DNA from: Burkholderiaceae bacterium
GTDB lineage: Bacteria > Pseudomonadota > Gammaproteobacteria > Burkholderiales > Burkholderiaceae_C
Reading direction: 5' to 3'
NCBI GenBank assembly: GCA_018780645.1
Contig: JADMJJ010000011.1
Coordinates: forward strand, 1-64,000
Length of the DNA stretch: 64,000 bases
Under the pieces are notes generated by a model, which did not search any database, had not been told where the DNA came from, and worked only from the letters and a program-made list of their open reading frames with translations. Below, one piece after another: positions 17,559 through 25,368 of this stretch (its first letter is position 1; each line of letters begins with the position of its first letter). Both the position numbers and the translations under genes were made by a program.

Positions 17559-18194
17559 TTGAGCAATTTTTCTATTTCTTTGGAGCGGGTGGCTCGCGGC
17601 GTGCTGATGGCTGCCTTGCTTGCCACGCTGGCGGCCTGTGCCGGAAATTCGTCCAAGTATCCGGCCGCGCCGGCCTCAGCAGCGACTGCGGACTACAACT
17701 ACATAATTGGGCCGGGTGACGGCATCAATATTATCGTCTGGCGCAATCCAGAATTGTCTCTGTCCGTCCCGGTTCGCCCTGATGGCAAGATATCAGCTCC
17801 CTTGGTGGATGAGTTGGTGGCGCAGGGCAAGACGTCGGCCGAGGTTGCCCGCGATATCGAGAAGCAATTGGGGAAGTATGTGCGTGACCCAGTTGTCACG
17901 GTAATTGTGACTGGATTTGTCGGGCCTTACAGCGAGCAGATTCGCGTCGTCGGCGAGGCCGCCAAGCCTCAATTCCTGCCTTACAAGCAGAAGATGACAC
18001 TGCTCGACGTGATGATTGCGGTCGGGGGATTGACGGATTTTGCGGCAGGAAATGACGCCAGCATATTGCGCAGCGCTGAAGGGAATAAGCAGTATTCTGT
18101 TCGAATCAAGGACCTGATCAAGCGTGGCGACGTTTCAGCCAATGTGGAAATGCGTCCCGGTGACATATTGATCATTCCGCAAAGCTTCTTTTGA
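17559..18194 (+). CDS. XrtA/PEP-CTERM system polysaccharide export lipoprotein (Wza/EpsA-like)
   Basis: This 211-residue outer-membrane lipoprotein should form the export channel or its periplasmic part. The signal peptide ends in the lipobox LAAC (Cys27). The Poly_export domain begins at YNYIIGPGDGINIIVW and continues with VRPDGKISAPLVDELVAQGKT; SLBB-like segments follow (QIRVVGEAAKP, MTLLDVMIAVGGLT, VEMRPGDILIIPQ). TTG 17559 was chosen over longer in-frame starts because GAGGGGA lies about 9 nt upstream and the signal peptide then has normal length. It is short compared with E. coli Wza, as is usual for exosortase A systems. It is the first gene of a colinear run to 42439. Confidence 0.9.
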   Translation: MSNFSISLERVARGVLMAALLATLAACAGNSSKYPAAPASAATADYNYIIGPGDGINIIVWRNPELSLSVPVRPDGKISAPLVDELVAQGKTSAEVARDIEKQLGKYVRDPVVTVIVTGFVGPYSEQIRVVGEAAKPQFLPYKQKMTLLDVMIAVGGLTDFAAGNDASILRSAEGNKQYSVRIKDLIKRGDVSANVEMRPGDILIIPQSFF

Positions 18195-18223
18195 ATTCGA
18201 CCGTGTCCGTTGACGCGGTTTTC

Positions 18224-18258
18224 ACCCGAGCGCAAGTACAGACTTGCTGGCTTCGGGT
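18224..18258 (+). other. Two-helix stem-loop between export and chain-length genes
   Basis: GCAAGT (18232-18237) pairs with ACTTGC (18242-18247) around loop ACAG. An outer helix pairs ACCCGA (18224-18229) with TCGGGT (18253-18258). No T-run follows, so full termination is not expected. It could limit read-through or protect the upstream message so that the export lipoprotein is made in excess (inference). Confidence 0.4.
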
Positions 18259-18282
18259 CCGTAAGCACTGAGATTGCTTGAG

Positions 18283-19863
18283 ATGGAACTACTGATCAGT
18301 CAAATTCTCGCCACTGCGCGGCGCATGTGGAAGTATCGTTGGCCGGGACTCGTGATTGCTTGGGTCATGGCGGCGATCGGTGTTGCGATTGTGTTCCGTG
18401 TACCTGATCGGTACGAGGCTAGTGCCCGAATCTATGTAGATACCCAGTCGATACTGAAGCCCCTGATGTCCGGCCTGGCGATTCAGCCCAATGTGGAGCA
18501 GCAGGTGACGATGCTGAGTCGGACGCTGATCAGTCGTCCCAACATCGAGAAACTGATCCGGATGGCTGACCTGGACTTGAAAAACCAATCGAAGTCCGAC
18601 CAAGAGGCCTTGGTGGAAACCTTGACCAAGACGCTCTCGATTCAGAGCACCGGGCGAGACAATCTCTACACCCTTGCATATCGTGATTCCGAGCCAGAAG
18701 CCGCCAAGCGAGTGATTCAGTCGCTGGTGTCGATCTTCATCGAGTCGAGCTTGGGTGCCAGCCGCAAGGACACTGCAACGGCTGCGACTTTTCTGAGCGA
18801 TCAGATCAAGGGTTATGAAGCCAAGCTGGAGGAGGCCGAGACCCGCCTGAAGGAGTTCCGCCTGCGCAACATCAGCATGATGACGGGCGATGGCAAGGAC
18901 TCGGCATCTCGGCTGACCGAGATGAGTGCCCAGCTTGATCGCGCGAAGCTCGAATTGCGTGAAGCCATGAATGCGCGCGATGCTGCAAAAGCCCAGCTCG
19001 AGGGCGAGCACTCCCGCAATGCCAGTGCTGCGACACAGGGCTTGTTGCAGGAGTCGGCCATTTCGATCGCGACGCCCGAGATTGATTCACGCCTGGAGTC
19101 ACAGCGGCGCAACTTGGACGGGCTGTTGCAGCGCTACACGGAACAGCACCCCGACATCATTGCGACTAGAAAGCTGATCAAGGAGCTGGAAGAGCAAAAA
19201 CGCAAGGAGATGCAGGAGGCGCGCAAGCAGGCCATGTCGGCCCCCCCGGGCACCGGACCGAACAACACGAATATGGCCTATCAGGAGATCAGCCGCCTGC
19301 TGGCCACCACGGAAGTACAGGTGGCGGGCCTGAGGGCGCGAGTGGACGAGTACTCGGGACGGTATGCCCAGGCGCTGAATCAAATGAAGACGGCCCCTCA
19401 ACTCGAGGCGGAAGGGGCGCAACTGAATCGCGACTACGCAATTCACAAGAAGAACTACGAGGATCTTGTTGCGCGCAGAGAGTCGGCTGCGATGTCGGGC
19501 GACCTCGAGGCGGCCTCAGGCGTGGCCGATTTCCGACTGATCGATCCACCCAGAGTGTCACCGCAGCCGGTGTCCCCGAATCGACTCCTTCTTGTGCCCC
19601 TTGCCCTGATCGTGGCCTTGGCATCCGGCCTGGGTGCTGCATTCGCAGCGAGTCAGTTGCGACCGGTGTTCCATGCGGCGAGCGAGCTTCGGCAGAAGAC
19701 AGAGCTTCCATTGCTTGGTGTCGTATCGCTGGTGATGAGTGACGAAACCAAGCGGCGCGAACGTTCGGACATGATTCGATTTTTGGGCGGCGTTGGCGGT
19801 CTGGTCGGGCTTTTCGCCATTGGCATGACGCTGATGTTTCTGCTCTCCAGGCAAGCGGGTTGA
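18283..19863 (+). CDS. XrtA/PEP-CTERM system chain-length determinant (Wzz-like)
   Basis: This 526-residue inner-membrane protein should control polysaccharide chain length and cooperate with the tyrosine kinase encoded next. A Wzz domain with a membrane helix lies at about 20-45 (VIAWVMAAIGVAIVF), followed by the YEASARIYVDTQS segment. The middle (~170-400) is a long periplasmic coiled coil rich in Glu, Lys, Arg and Ala. A second membrane helix lies near 430-450 and a third hydrophobic segment sits at the C terminus. No kinase motifs are present, so this is the split type. ATG 18283 was chosen over TTG 18274. It matches the TIGR03007-type family. Confidence 0.9.
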   Translation: MELLISQILATARRMWKYRWPGLVIAWVMAAIGVAIVFRVPDRYEASARIYVDTQSILKPLMSGLAIQPNVEQQVTMLSRTLISRPNIEKLIRMADLDLKNQSKSDQEALVETLTKTLSIQSTGRDNLYTLAYRDSEPEAAKRVIQSLVSIFIESSLGASRKDTATAATFLSDQIKGYEAKLEEAETRLKEFRLRNISMMTGDGKDSASRLTEMSAQLDRAKLELREAMNARDAAKAQLEGEHSRNASAATQGLLQESAISIATPEIDSRLESQRRNLDGLLQRYTEQHPDIIATRKLIKELEEQKRKEMQEARKQAMSAPPGTGPNNTNMAYQEISRLLATTEVQVAGLRARVDEYSGRYAQALNQMKTAPQLEAEGAQLNRDYAIHKKNYEDLVARRESAAMSGDLEAASGVADFRLIDPPRVSPQPVSPNRLLLVPLALIVALASGLGAAFAASQLRPVFHAASELRQKTELPLLGVVSLVMSDETKRRERSDMIRFLGGVGGLVGLFAIGMTLMFLLSRQAG

Positions 19864-19868
19864 ACACT

Positions 19869-20765
19869 ATGAGCAGTTTGATTGAACAAGCGGCGCAGCG
19901 CCTGGAACAACTCAGGCGGGCCGGCGTTGATGTGCCCGCAACTGGTGGGGCGACCGCGGCCGAACCATCGCCATCGGTCCCCGTGACGGCTACGGCGCCT
20001 GCGCACCCGGTGTTCACTTCGCGGCATGTCGATCTGGACTTGGCCGCTTTGGATGCCGCATGCATCCTTACGCCCAATGCGCCTCGATCGCACATGGCGG
20101 ATCAGTATCGGGTCATCAAACGCCCGCTGATCAAGAATGCAATGGGCAAGGGAGCGTCCAAGCTCAATCATGCCAACTTGATCATGGTCACCAGCGCCCT
20201 TGCCGGCGAGGGCAAGAGTTTCACGTCGATCAATCTCGCCATGAGTATTGCTGCCGAGTTGGACAACACAGTGATGCTCGTTGACGCAGACGTGGCACGC
20301 CCTTCTGTGCTGCGGGTACTGGGTCTGCCTCCGGGACCGGGATTGCTGGACCTGCTGGAGCAGACCGCCGACATGTCCAGCGTGCTGCTGCGTACGAATG
20401 TGGACAAACTGACCATACTGCCCAGCGGCACGCCTCACCCTCGCGCTACCGAGCTTCTGGCCAGCGACGCCATGAGCCAGCTGCTGGACGATATGGCGCA
20501 GCGGTACCCGGATCGCATCATCATTTTCGACTCGCCGCCGCTGCTTCTGACGACGGAGTCGAGGGTGCTGGCCTCGCACATGGGGCAGATTGTGGTCGTC
20601 GTCCATGCTGACAAGACAAAGCAGTCCGACGTTCAGAACGCACTGTCGACCATAGAGTCCTGTCCGGTCAAGATGATGCTGTTGAATCAGGCCCGCACCG
20701 ACACCACCGGGGGCTACGGGTATGGATACGGCTACGGATACGGGCATGAGAAGCAAGAAGCTTGA
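19869..20765 (+). CDS. XrtA-associated tyrosine autokinase
   Basis: The 298-residue cytoplasmic BY-kinase should autophosphorylate on a tyrosine-rich tail and regulate polymerisation through the Wzz-like protein encoded just upstream. The motifs are Walker A ALAGEGKSF, Walker A' VMLVDADVARPS and Walker B IIIFDSPPLLL. The C-terminal tail has five alternating Tyr-Gly units (YGYGYGYGYG) followed by HEKQEA. ATG 19869 is preferred to TTG 19860. The tail-coding DNA overlaps the start of the next gene by 20 bp. It matches the TIGR03018-type family. The phosphatase at 13990-14505 is the likely antagonist. Confidence 0.93.
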   Translation: MSSLIEQAAQRLEQLRRAGVDVPATGGATAAEPSPSVPVTATAPAHPVFTSRHVDLDLAALDAACILTPNAPRSHMADQYRVIKRPLIKNAMGKGASKLNHANLIMVTSALAGEGKSFTSINLAMSIAAELDNTVMLVDADVARPSVLRVLGLPPGPGLLDLLEQTADMSSVLLRTNVDKLTILPSGTPHPRATELLASDAMSQLLDDMAQRYPDRIIIFDSPPLLLTTESRVLASHMGQIVVVVHADKTKQSDVQNALSTIESCPVKMMLLNQARTDTTGGYGYGYGYGYGHEKQEA

Positions 20766-22329
20766 GAGGGTTGTGGCAGTTGGAGATGGGCTCGGCCGAC
20801 AGCTTGGACTGCTCGGCCGACTGAGTGCATGCGCCTTGGGGGCGCTTGCCTGCGCCTCGCAGCCAGTTCAAGCGCAGGACGCCGGCTCTTCGGCCCGCGG
20901 ATTCAATCTGGCGCCACGGCTGACGTCCTCGGCCACGATCAGCAATGACATCAATCGTCAGGGCGATGGCGCCGCCGATGGGGCCTTGATTCTTCAGCTC
21001 AGCCCCGGGCTGCGCGTGAGCAGCAATTCTGGGCGGGTGCGGGGATTCGTCGACTACGCGCTGAGTGGGCTCGGCTATATCAAGAGCCCGGTCAGGGATC
21101 AGTTTCAGAATGCGCTGAGTGCGTCCGTGATGGCCGAGGTGATCGACAACTGGGCCTTCGTTGATGTCACTGGGAGTATCACCCAGCAGGCGATTTCTGC
21201 ATTCGGCAGCCAGGTGGTCGACGGCGGGCAGGGGGAGGGCAACCGTGCGGAAGTCTGGACTGTCAGCGTGTCCCCAAGTTTGCGTGGCACGCTTGGGACG
21301 GTCGCGCGCTACAACGCACGGCTGACGATGGGTGCCACCAATACGCGCAAGTCTTCGTTGGCCGATGCCACGAACACGGGCATGCAGATCGGCATCAGTG
21401 GTGTGAACGCGCGATCGTTGCTGACCTGGTCTCTTGATGGAGCCCTGCAGCGGCAATCGTTCAAGGAGGGGCGGAGCACGTCCAACGACAACTTGCGTGG
21501 AACCTTGCGACTGGCAGCGTTCGACGACTTGCTCCTGAGTGCCAATGCCGGGGTTGACTCCAGCAATTTGCGCAGCAGTGAGCGGGAACAAAAAGGCACC
21601 TACGGCATCGGATTGAACTGGACGCCCACCGAGCGGACCAAACTGTCTTTGCAGCGTGACCAGCGCTTCTTTGGTGAATCGCACAGCGTCACGTTTGAGC
21701 ACCGAATGGCCCGTTCAATCTGGCGCTTCAGTGATTCCAAGGACGTCTCCAACTACACCGGGCAGAGCAATGGTGGAGGTCAAGGCACCAATTACGAATT
21801 GTTCTTCGCGCTGTTCGCCTCGCAGGTCCCGGACCCGGCCCAGCGACAAGTCTATGTGATGGACTACTTGCGCAATTTGGGCCTGAGTCCGACTGCCTCT
21901 GCTGCCGGTGGGTTTCTGAGCTCGGCAGCCTCGGTCGTGCGTCGCCAGGAACTCTCGCTGGCTTTGTCCGGTGTGCGCGACACGGTGACCTTGCTGGTCA
22001 GTAGGACCGAGAACCGCCGCCTGGACAGCCTGAGCCGGGTGCAGGATGACCTCAGCGATTCCGACGTGGTGAGACAGACCGGCCTCAGCTTGGGTTTGTC
22101 GCATCGGCTCACGCCGCAGTCGTCAGCCAATTTGACCCTGTCCCAGCAAAACACCTCGGGTGCTTTGACGACACAGTCCACGACCATGCGTTCCATACTT
22201 GCGAACTGGACCGCCAATCTCGGTGCCCGTACCTCGGTTTCGCTGGGTGCGCGTTACGTGGTGTTCCATGCAGAGCGAAGTCCATATACGGAAAAAGCTC
22301 TTTTCGCCAACCTCAATCGGCAGTTCTGA
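20746..22329 (+). CDS. XrtA/PEP-CTERM system outer-membrane beta-barrel protein
   Basis: The 527-residue protein has a signal peptide (basic start, hydrophobic LSACALGALACAS, cleavage near VQA-QD). The mature sequence consists of alternating amphipathic strands (for example RVRGFVDYALSGLGY, RTSVSLGARYVVF) and ends in Phe (NLNRQF), the usual C-terminal signature for outer-membrane barrel assembly. It fits the TIGR03016-type exosortase-associated family and may form the outer-membrane pore that partners the short export lipoprotein (inference). The start overlaps the kinase tail by 20 bp; a longer frame begins at 20722. Confidence 0.85.
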   Translation: MRSKKLERVVAVGDGLGRQLGLLGRLSACALGALACASQPVQAQDAGSSARGFNLAPRLTSSATISNDINRQGDGAADGALILQLSPGLRVSSNSGRVRGFVDYALSGLGYIKSPVRDQFQNALSASVMAEVIDNWAFVDVTGSITQQAISAFGSQVVDGGQGEGNRAEVWTVSVSPSLRGTLGTVARYNARLTMGATNTRKSSLADATNTGMQIGISGVNARSLLTWSLDGALQRQSFKEGRSTSNDNLRGTLRLAAFDDLLLSANAGVDSSNLRSSEREQKGTYGIGLNWTPTERTKLSLQRDQRFFGESHSVTFEHRMARSIWRFSDSKDVSNYTGQSNGGGQGTNYELFFALFASQVPDPAQRQVYVMDYLRNLGLSPTASAAGGFLSSAASVVRRQELSLALSGVRDTVTLLVSRTENRRLDSLSRVQDDLSDSDVVRQTGLSLGLSHRLTPQSSANLTLSQQNTSGALTTQSTTMRSILANWTANLGARTSVSLGARYVVFHAERSPYTEKALFANLNRQF

Positions 22330-22334
22330 CGCCC

Positions 22335-23441
22335 ATGTATGAAGCCTTCTATGGGTTGAGCAGCAAGCCGTTCCAACTCATCCCCGACCCCAACTTTTAT
22401 TTTGGTAGCAAGCAGCACCGACGGGCCAAGGCGTATCTGGACTACGGAGTCCTGCGCAACGATGGCTTCATTGTCATCACTGGCGAGGTGGGCGCCGGCA
22501 AGACGACGTTGCTGCGTGGATTGCTGGACAGCCTGAACCAGACGTCGGTCGTCACCGGGCATGTGGTGACGACTCAACTGGATGCGGAAGATACGCTGCG
22601 CATGGTGGGGGCGGCGTTTGGCGTTCGTGTCAAGGATGTTTCCAAGTCCGAGCTCCTGACCACACTCGAGGCCTTCCTGGTTGCTCAAGCCAGCCAGGGC
22701 AAGCGCTGCTTGCTGATCGTCGATGAGGCGCAGAACCTGACCATGCGCGCGGTGGAGGAGTTGCGCATGCTGTCGAACTTCCAGTTCGGCAATCAATCGC
22801 TGCTCCAGACATTTCTCGTCGGGCAGCCGGAGTTTCGTGACATCCTCCAGCGGCCGGAGATGGAGCAGTTCAAGCAACGCATTGCGGCCACCTGTCACAT
22901 CGGACCGCTGGATCAGGAGGAAACCCAGCGCTACATTGAACACCGCCTCAAGTGCGCAGGTTCGACTGGCAAGCCCAGCTTTGACGCCGAGGCGTTCAAA
23001 GCCATCTTCGTGGCAAGCCAGGGAATTCCGCGCCGCATCAATTCGATCTGCGATCGGCTGCTGTTGCTGGGATTCATGGGCAACAAGATGCACTTGATGC
23101 TCGCCGATGTGAATGAAGTTGTGCGCGACTTTGCCCAGGAGGCCGCTGTTCCGGCAAAGAAGGCCGTCACCGAGCCTGAAACCGATAGCGGTTTCGGCAG
23201 GCTGGGGTCTAGCGAAACTGCCCTGGACATCGATCTGTCCCGCCTCAAGCTGAGTTCAAGTGAGGCCGAGAAAATGACGCGGCACCTGGTGGGCTTGGCC
23301 AGCGATCAGCAGGGTGACCGCCTCCAGCGCCTTGAGCGCAGCCTGATGCGACTGGAGCGCATCAATATGCAGACCCTGGCGATGCTGCAGAAGCTGGTCA
23401 ATGCGGTCAAGGACACTTCGGACGAGAGTACGCCACGATGA
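22335..23441 (+). CDS. XrtA system-associated AAA ATPase (ExeA-like)
   Basis: The 368-residue protein resembles the general secretion ATPase ExeA/GspA family. It begins with the typical YEAFYGLSSKPFQLIPDP segment, has Walker A GEVGAGKT (Lys56) and Walker B LLIVDEAQNL near 127, and carries the sensor segment FLVGQPEF. The GIPRRINSICDRLL segment marks the lid. The C-terminal 100 residues are charged and end in a probable coiled coil (LQRLERSLMRLERIN). It is the TIGR03015-type ATPase of exosortase A clusters and may energise assembly of the export machinery. Its TGA overlaps the deacetylase start (ATGA). Confidence 0.92.
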   Translation: MYEAFYGLSSKPFQLIPDPNFYFGSKQHRRAKAYLDYGVLRNDGFIVITGEVGAGKTTLLRGLLDSLNQTSVVTGHVVTTQLDAEDTLRMVGAAFGVRVKDVSKSELLTTLEAFLVAQASQGKRCLLIVDEAQNLTMRAVEELRMLSNFQFGNQSLLQTFLVGQPEFRDILQRPEMEQFKQRIAATCHIGPLDQEETQRYIEHRLKCAGSTGKPSFDAEAFKAIFVASQGIPRRINSICDRLLLLGFMGNKMHLMLADVNEVVRDFAQEAAVPAKKAVTEPETDSGFGRLGSSETALDIDLSRLKLSSSEAEKMTRHLVGLASDQQGDRLQRLERSLMRLERINMQTLAMLQKLVNAVKDTSDESTPR

Positions 23442-24322
23442 GCCCGGATGTGTCGGCCCTGCCCAATCGAACGATCACGAATGCCTTGACCATCGATGTC
23501 GAGGACTACTTCCAGGTTTCCGCGTTTGCTCCTTATATCGCTCGCAGCGACTGGGAGCAGCGCGAATGCCGTGTCGAGCACAATGTCCACCGCATTCTTG
23601 GCTTGTTGCGTCAACACCAGGTCAAGGCGACCTTTTTCACCCTCGGTTGGATTGCCGAGCGCTATCCGAATCTGGTCCGCAGCGTTGTGGCTGAGGGCCA
23701 TGAGCTGGCCAGTCATGGCTATGGTCATGAGCGCGCCAGTGATCTGAGCCAGGCTGCCTTCAGCGACGACATCACACGCTCAAAGGCGCTGCTGGAGGAT
23801 TTGTCAGGGAGCGCAGTCACCGGCTATCGCGCGCCGAGTTTCTCAATCGGCACCGGCAATCTCTGGGCCTTCGACAGCTTGGCCAGGGCCGGCTACCGCT
23901 ACAGCTCCAGCATTTATCCGATCCGGCATGACCACTACGGCATGCCCGATTCGCCGAGGTTTGCCCATCAGGTCCGTGATGATCTGCTCGAGGTGCCGGT
24001 GACCACCTTGCGCCTGTTCAACCGCAATCTACCGGCCAGCGGTGGGGGTTATTTCCGATTGCTCCCCTATGCACTGTCGCGCTGGATGTTCAGGCGGGTC
24101 AACGCGGTCGACGGGCAGGCGGCGGTGTTCTACTTTCATCCCTGGGAGATCGACTCCGAGCAGCCACGGATAGCCGGCATCGATCGCAAGACCCGCTTTC
24201 GCCACTACGTGAATATTGATCGCAATTTTTCCAAGTTGGAACAGCTGCTGATTGACTTCCGCTGGGGTCGCATGGATCGCATCTTCACGGATGCGCAGGC
24301 AGGCGGGGTGAGCGTTGGCTGA
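23438..24322 (+). CDS. XrtA system polysaccharide deacetylase
   Basis: This 294-residue carbohydrate esterase family 4 enzyme should remove N-acetyl groups from the exopolysaccharide or its precursor. The metal site is visible: the Asp of TIDVEDYF near residue 16 and the two His of ASHGYGHE near 93. YRAPSFSI is the family's RxPxx motif. The C-terminal part holds the DUF3473-type extension (VFYFHPWEID). No signal peptide is visible, so it may act on the cytoplasmic side or leave by another route. It matches the TIGR03006-type family and overlaps both neighbours by a few bases. Confidence 0.92.
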   Translation: MSPDVSALPNRTITNALTIDVEDYFQVSAFAPYIARSDWEQRECRVEHNVHRILGLLRQHQVKATFFTLGWIAERYPNLVRSVVAEGHELASHGYGHERASDLSQAAFSDDITRSKALLEDLSGSAVTGYRAPSFSIGTGNLWAFDSLARAGYRYSSSIYPIRHDHYGMPDSPRFAHQVRDDLLEVPVTTLRLFNRNLPASGGGYFRLLPYALSRWMFRRVNAVDGQAAVFYFHPWEIDSEQPRIAGIDRKTRFRHYVNIDRNFSKLEQLLIDFRWGRMDRIFTDAQAGGVSVG

Positions 24323-25367
24323 ACTCGAGACGCTGTCCATCAAGCGCCTTCAAGCGGACGACTCATCAACCGCAGCTCGCTGGGACGCCTTTGTGATGGC
24401 CTGTCCTCAGGCCACTTTTTTCCATCGGGCCGGCTGGCAGCGGCTGATCGAGCGCGCATTCAAGCACGACACCTACTTTCTGTATGCCGAACAGCAGGGC
24501 CGGATTGTCGGTGTCCTGCCGCTGGGCCATGTATCGAGCTGGCTTTTCGGCAACTCATTGATTGGCTTGCCATTCGCCGTGTATGGCGGTGTGGCGGCGG
24601 AGACCGATGCCGCTGTCCAAGCATTGGAGCATGAGGCCCAGAGCCTGGCGCGCACGCTTGACGTCGGGTATCTGGAGTTGCGCAACTCCCGGCTCCGTCA
24701 TGAAGACTGGCCGACCCAGGATCTCTACGTGACATTCAAGCTCGACATCCCGGAGGTACTCGACGACAAGATGCTGTGCATCCCGCAAAAGCGCCGGAAT
24801 ATGGTCAGGAAGGCACAAAAACTCGGACTTCGAGTCGTCGTGGGCGATTCGGTCGAGAATTTTTACCCGGTATTTTCCGAGAATTCCAGGGACCATGGGA
24901 CACCGGTGATTCAAAAGGCGTATTTCGACCAGATCAAGCGGGTGTTCGGCGATGACTGCGAAATCCTGTCGATTTATACGAGCGGCGGTGAGTGTATTTC
25001 CAGCATCTATTGCTTCTATTTCAGGAATGAGGTTTTGGCCTATTACGCGGGTGAGACGCGCGAAGCAAAGCACTGCGCGGCCAATGATCTCAAGTATTGG
25101 TCCTTGATGAAGCGTGCTGCAGAGCGTGGCTGCAGGGTTTTTGACCTTGGGCGCAGCAAAAAGGGCACGGGCTCCTTTGAGTTCAAACGCCTCTGGGGGT
25201 TTGTGCCACAGCAGCTTTACTATCAGTACGATTTGATTGGGCGCGCCGATATTCCGCAGAACAACCCGATGAACAAGAAATACAGATTGGTCATCGCTGT
25301 TTGGAAACGTTTGCCTCTTGTGGTGACCGAGGCGATTGGTCCGATGATTGTCAGGAATCTGAGCTGA
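24315..25367 (+). CDS. FemAB-like protein, XrtA/PEP-CTERM system-associated
   Basis: This 350-residue GNAT-fold protein has the FemAB/CelD layout: an N-terminal domain (DAFVMACPQATFFHRAGW) and a C-terminal acyl-transfer domain with KRRNMVRKAQKLGL and a FDLGRSKKGTGSFEFKR segment near the end. FemAB proteins add amino acids from aminoacyl-tRNA to peptidoglycan, while CelD-type relatives acylate polysaccharides. Which applies here is not known. It is the TIGR03019-type member of exosortase A clusters. The start is TTG 24315, overlapping the deacetylase stop by 8 bp. It ends 1 bp before xrtA. Confidence 0.9.
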   Translation: MAELETLSIKRLQADDSSTAARWDAFVMACPQATFFHRAGWQRLIERAFKHDTYFLYAEQQGRIVGVLPLGHVSSWLFGNSLIGLPFAVYGGVAAETDAAVQALEHEAQSLARTLDVGYLELRNSRLRHEDWPTQDLYVTFKLDIPEVLDDKMLCIPQKRRNMVRKAQKLGLRVVVGDSVENFYPVFSENSRDHGTPVIQKAYFDQIKRVFGDDCEILSIYTSGGECISSIYCFYFRNEVLAYYAGETREAKHCAANDLKYWSLMKRAAERGCRVFDLGRSKKGTGSFEFKRLWGFVPQQLYYQYDLIGRADIPQNNPMNKKYRLVIAVWKRLPLVVTEAIGPMIVRNLS

Positions 25368-25368
25368 G

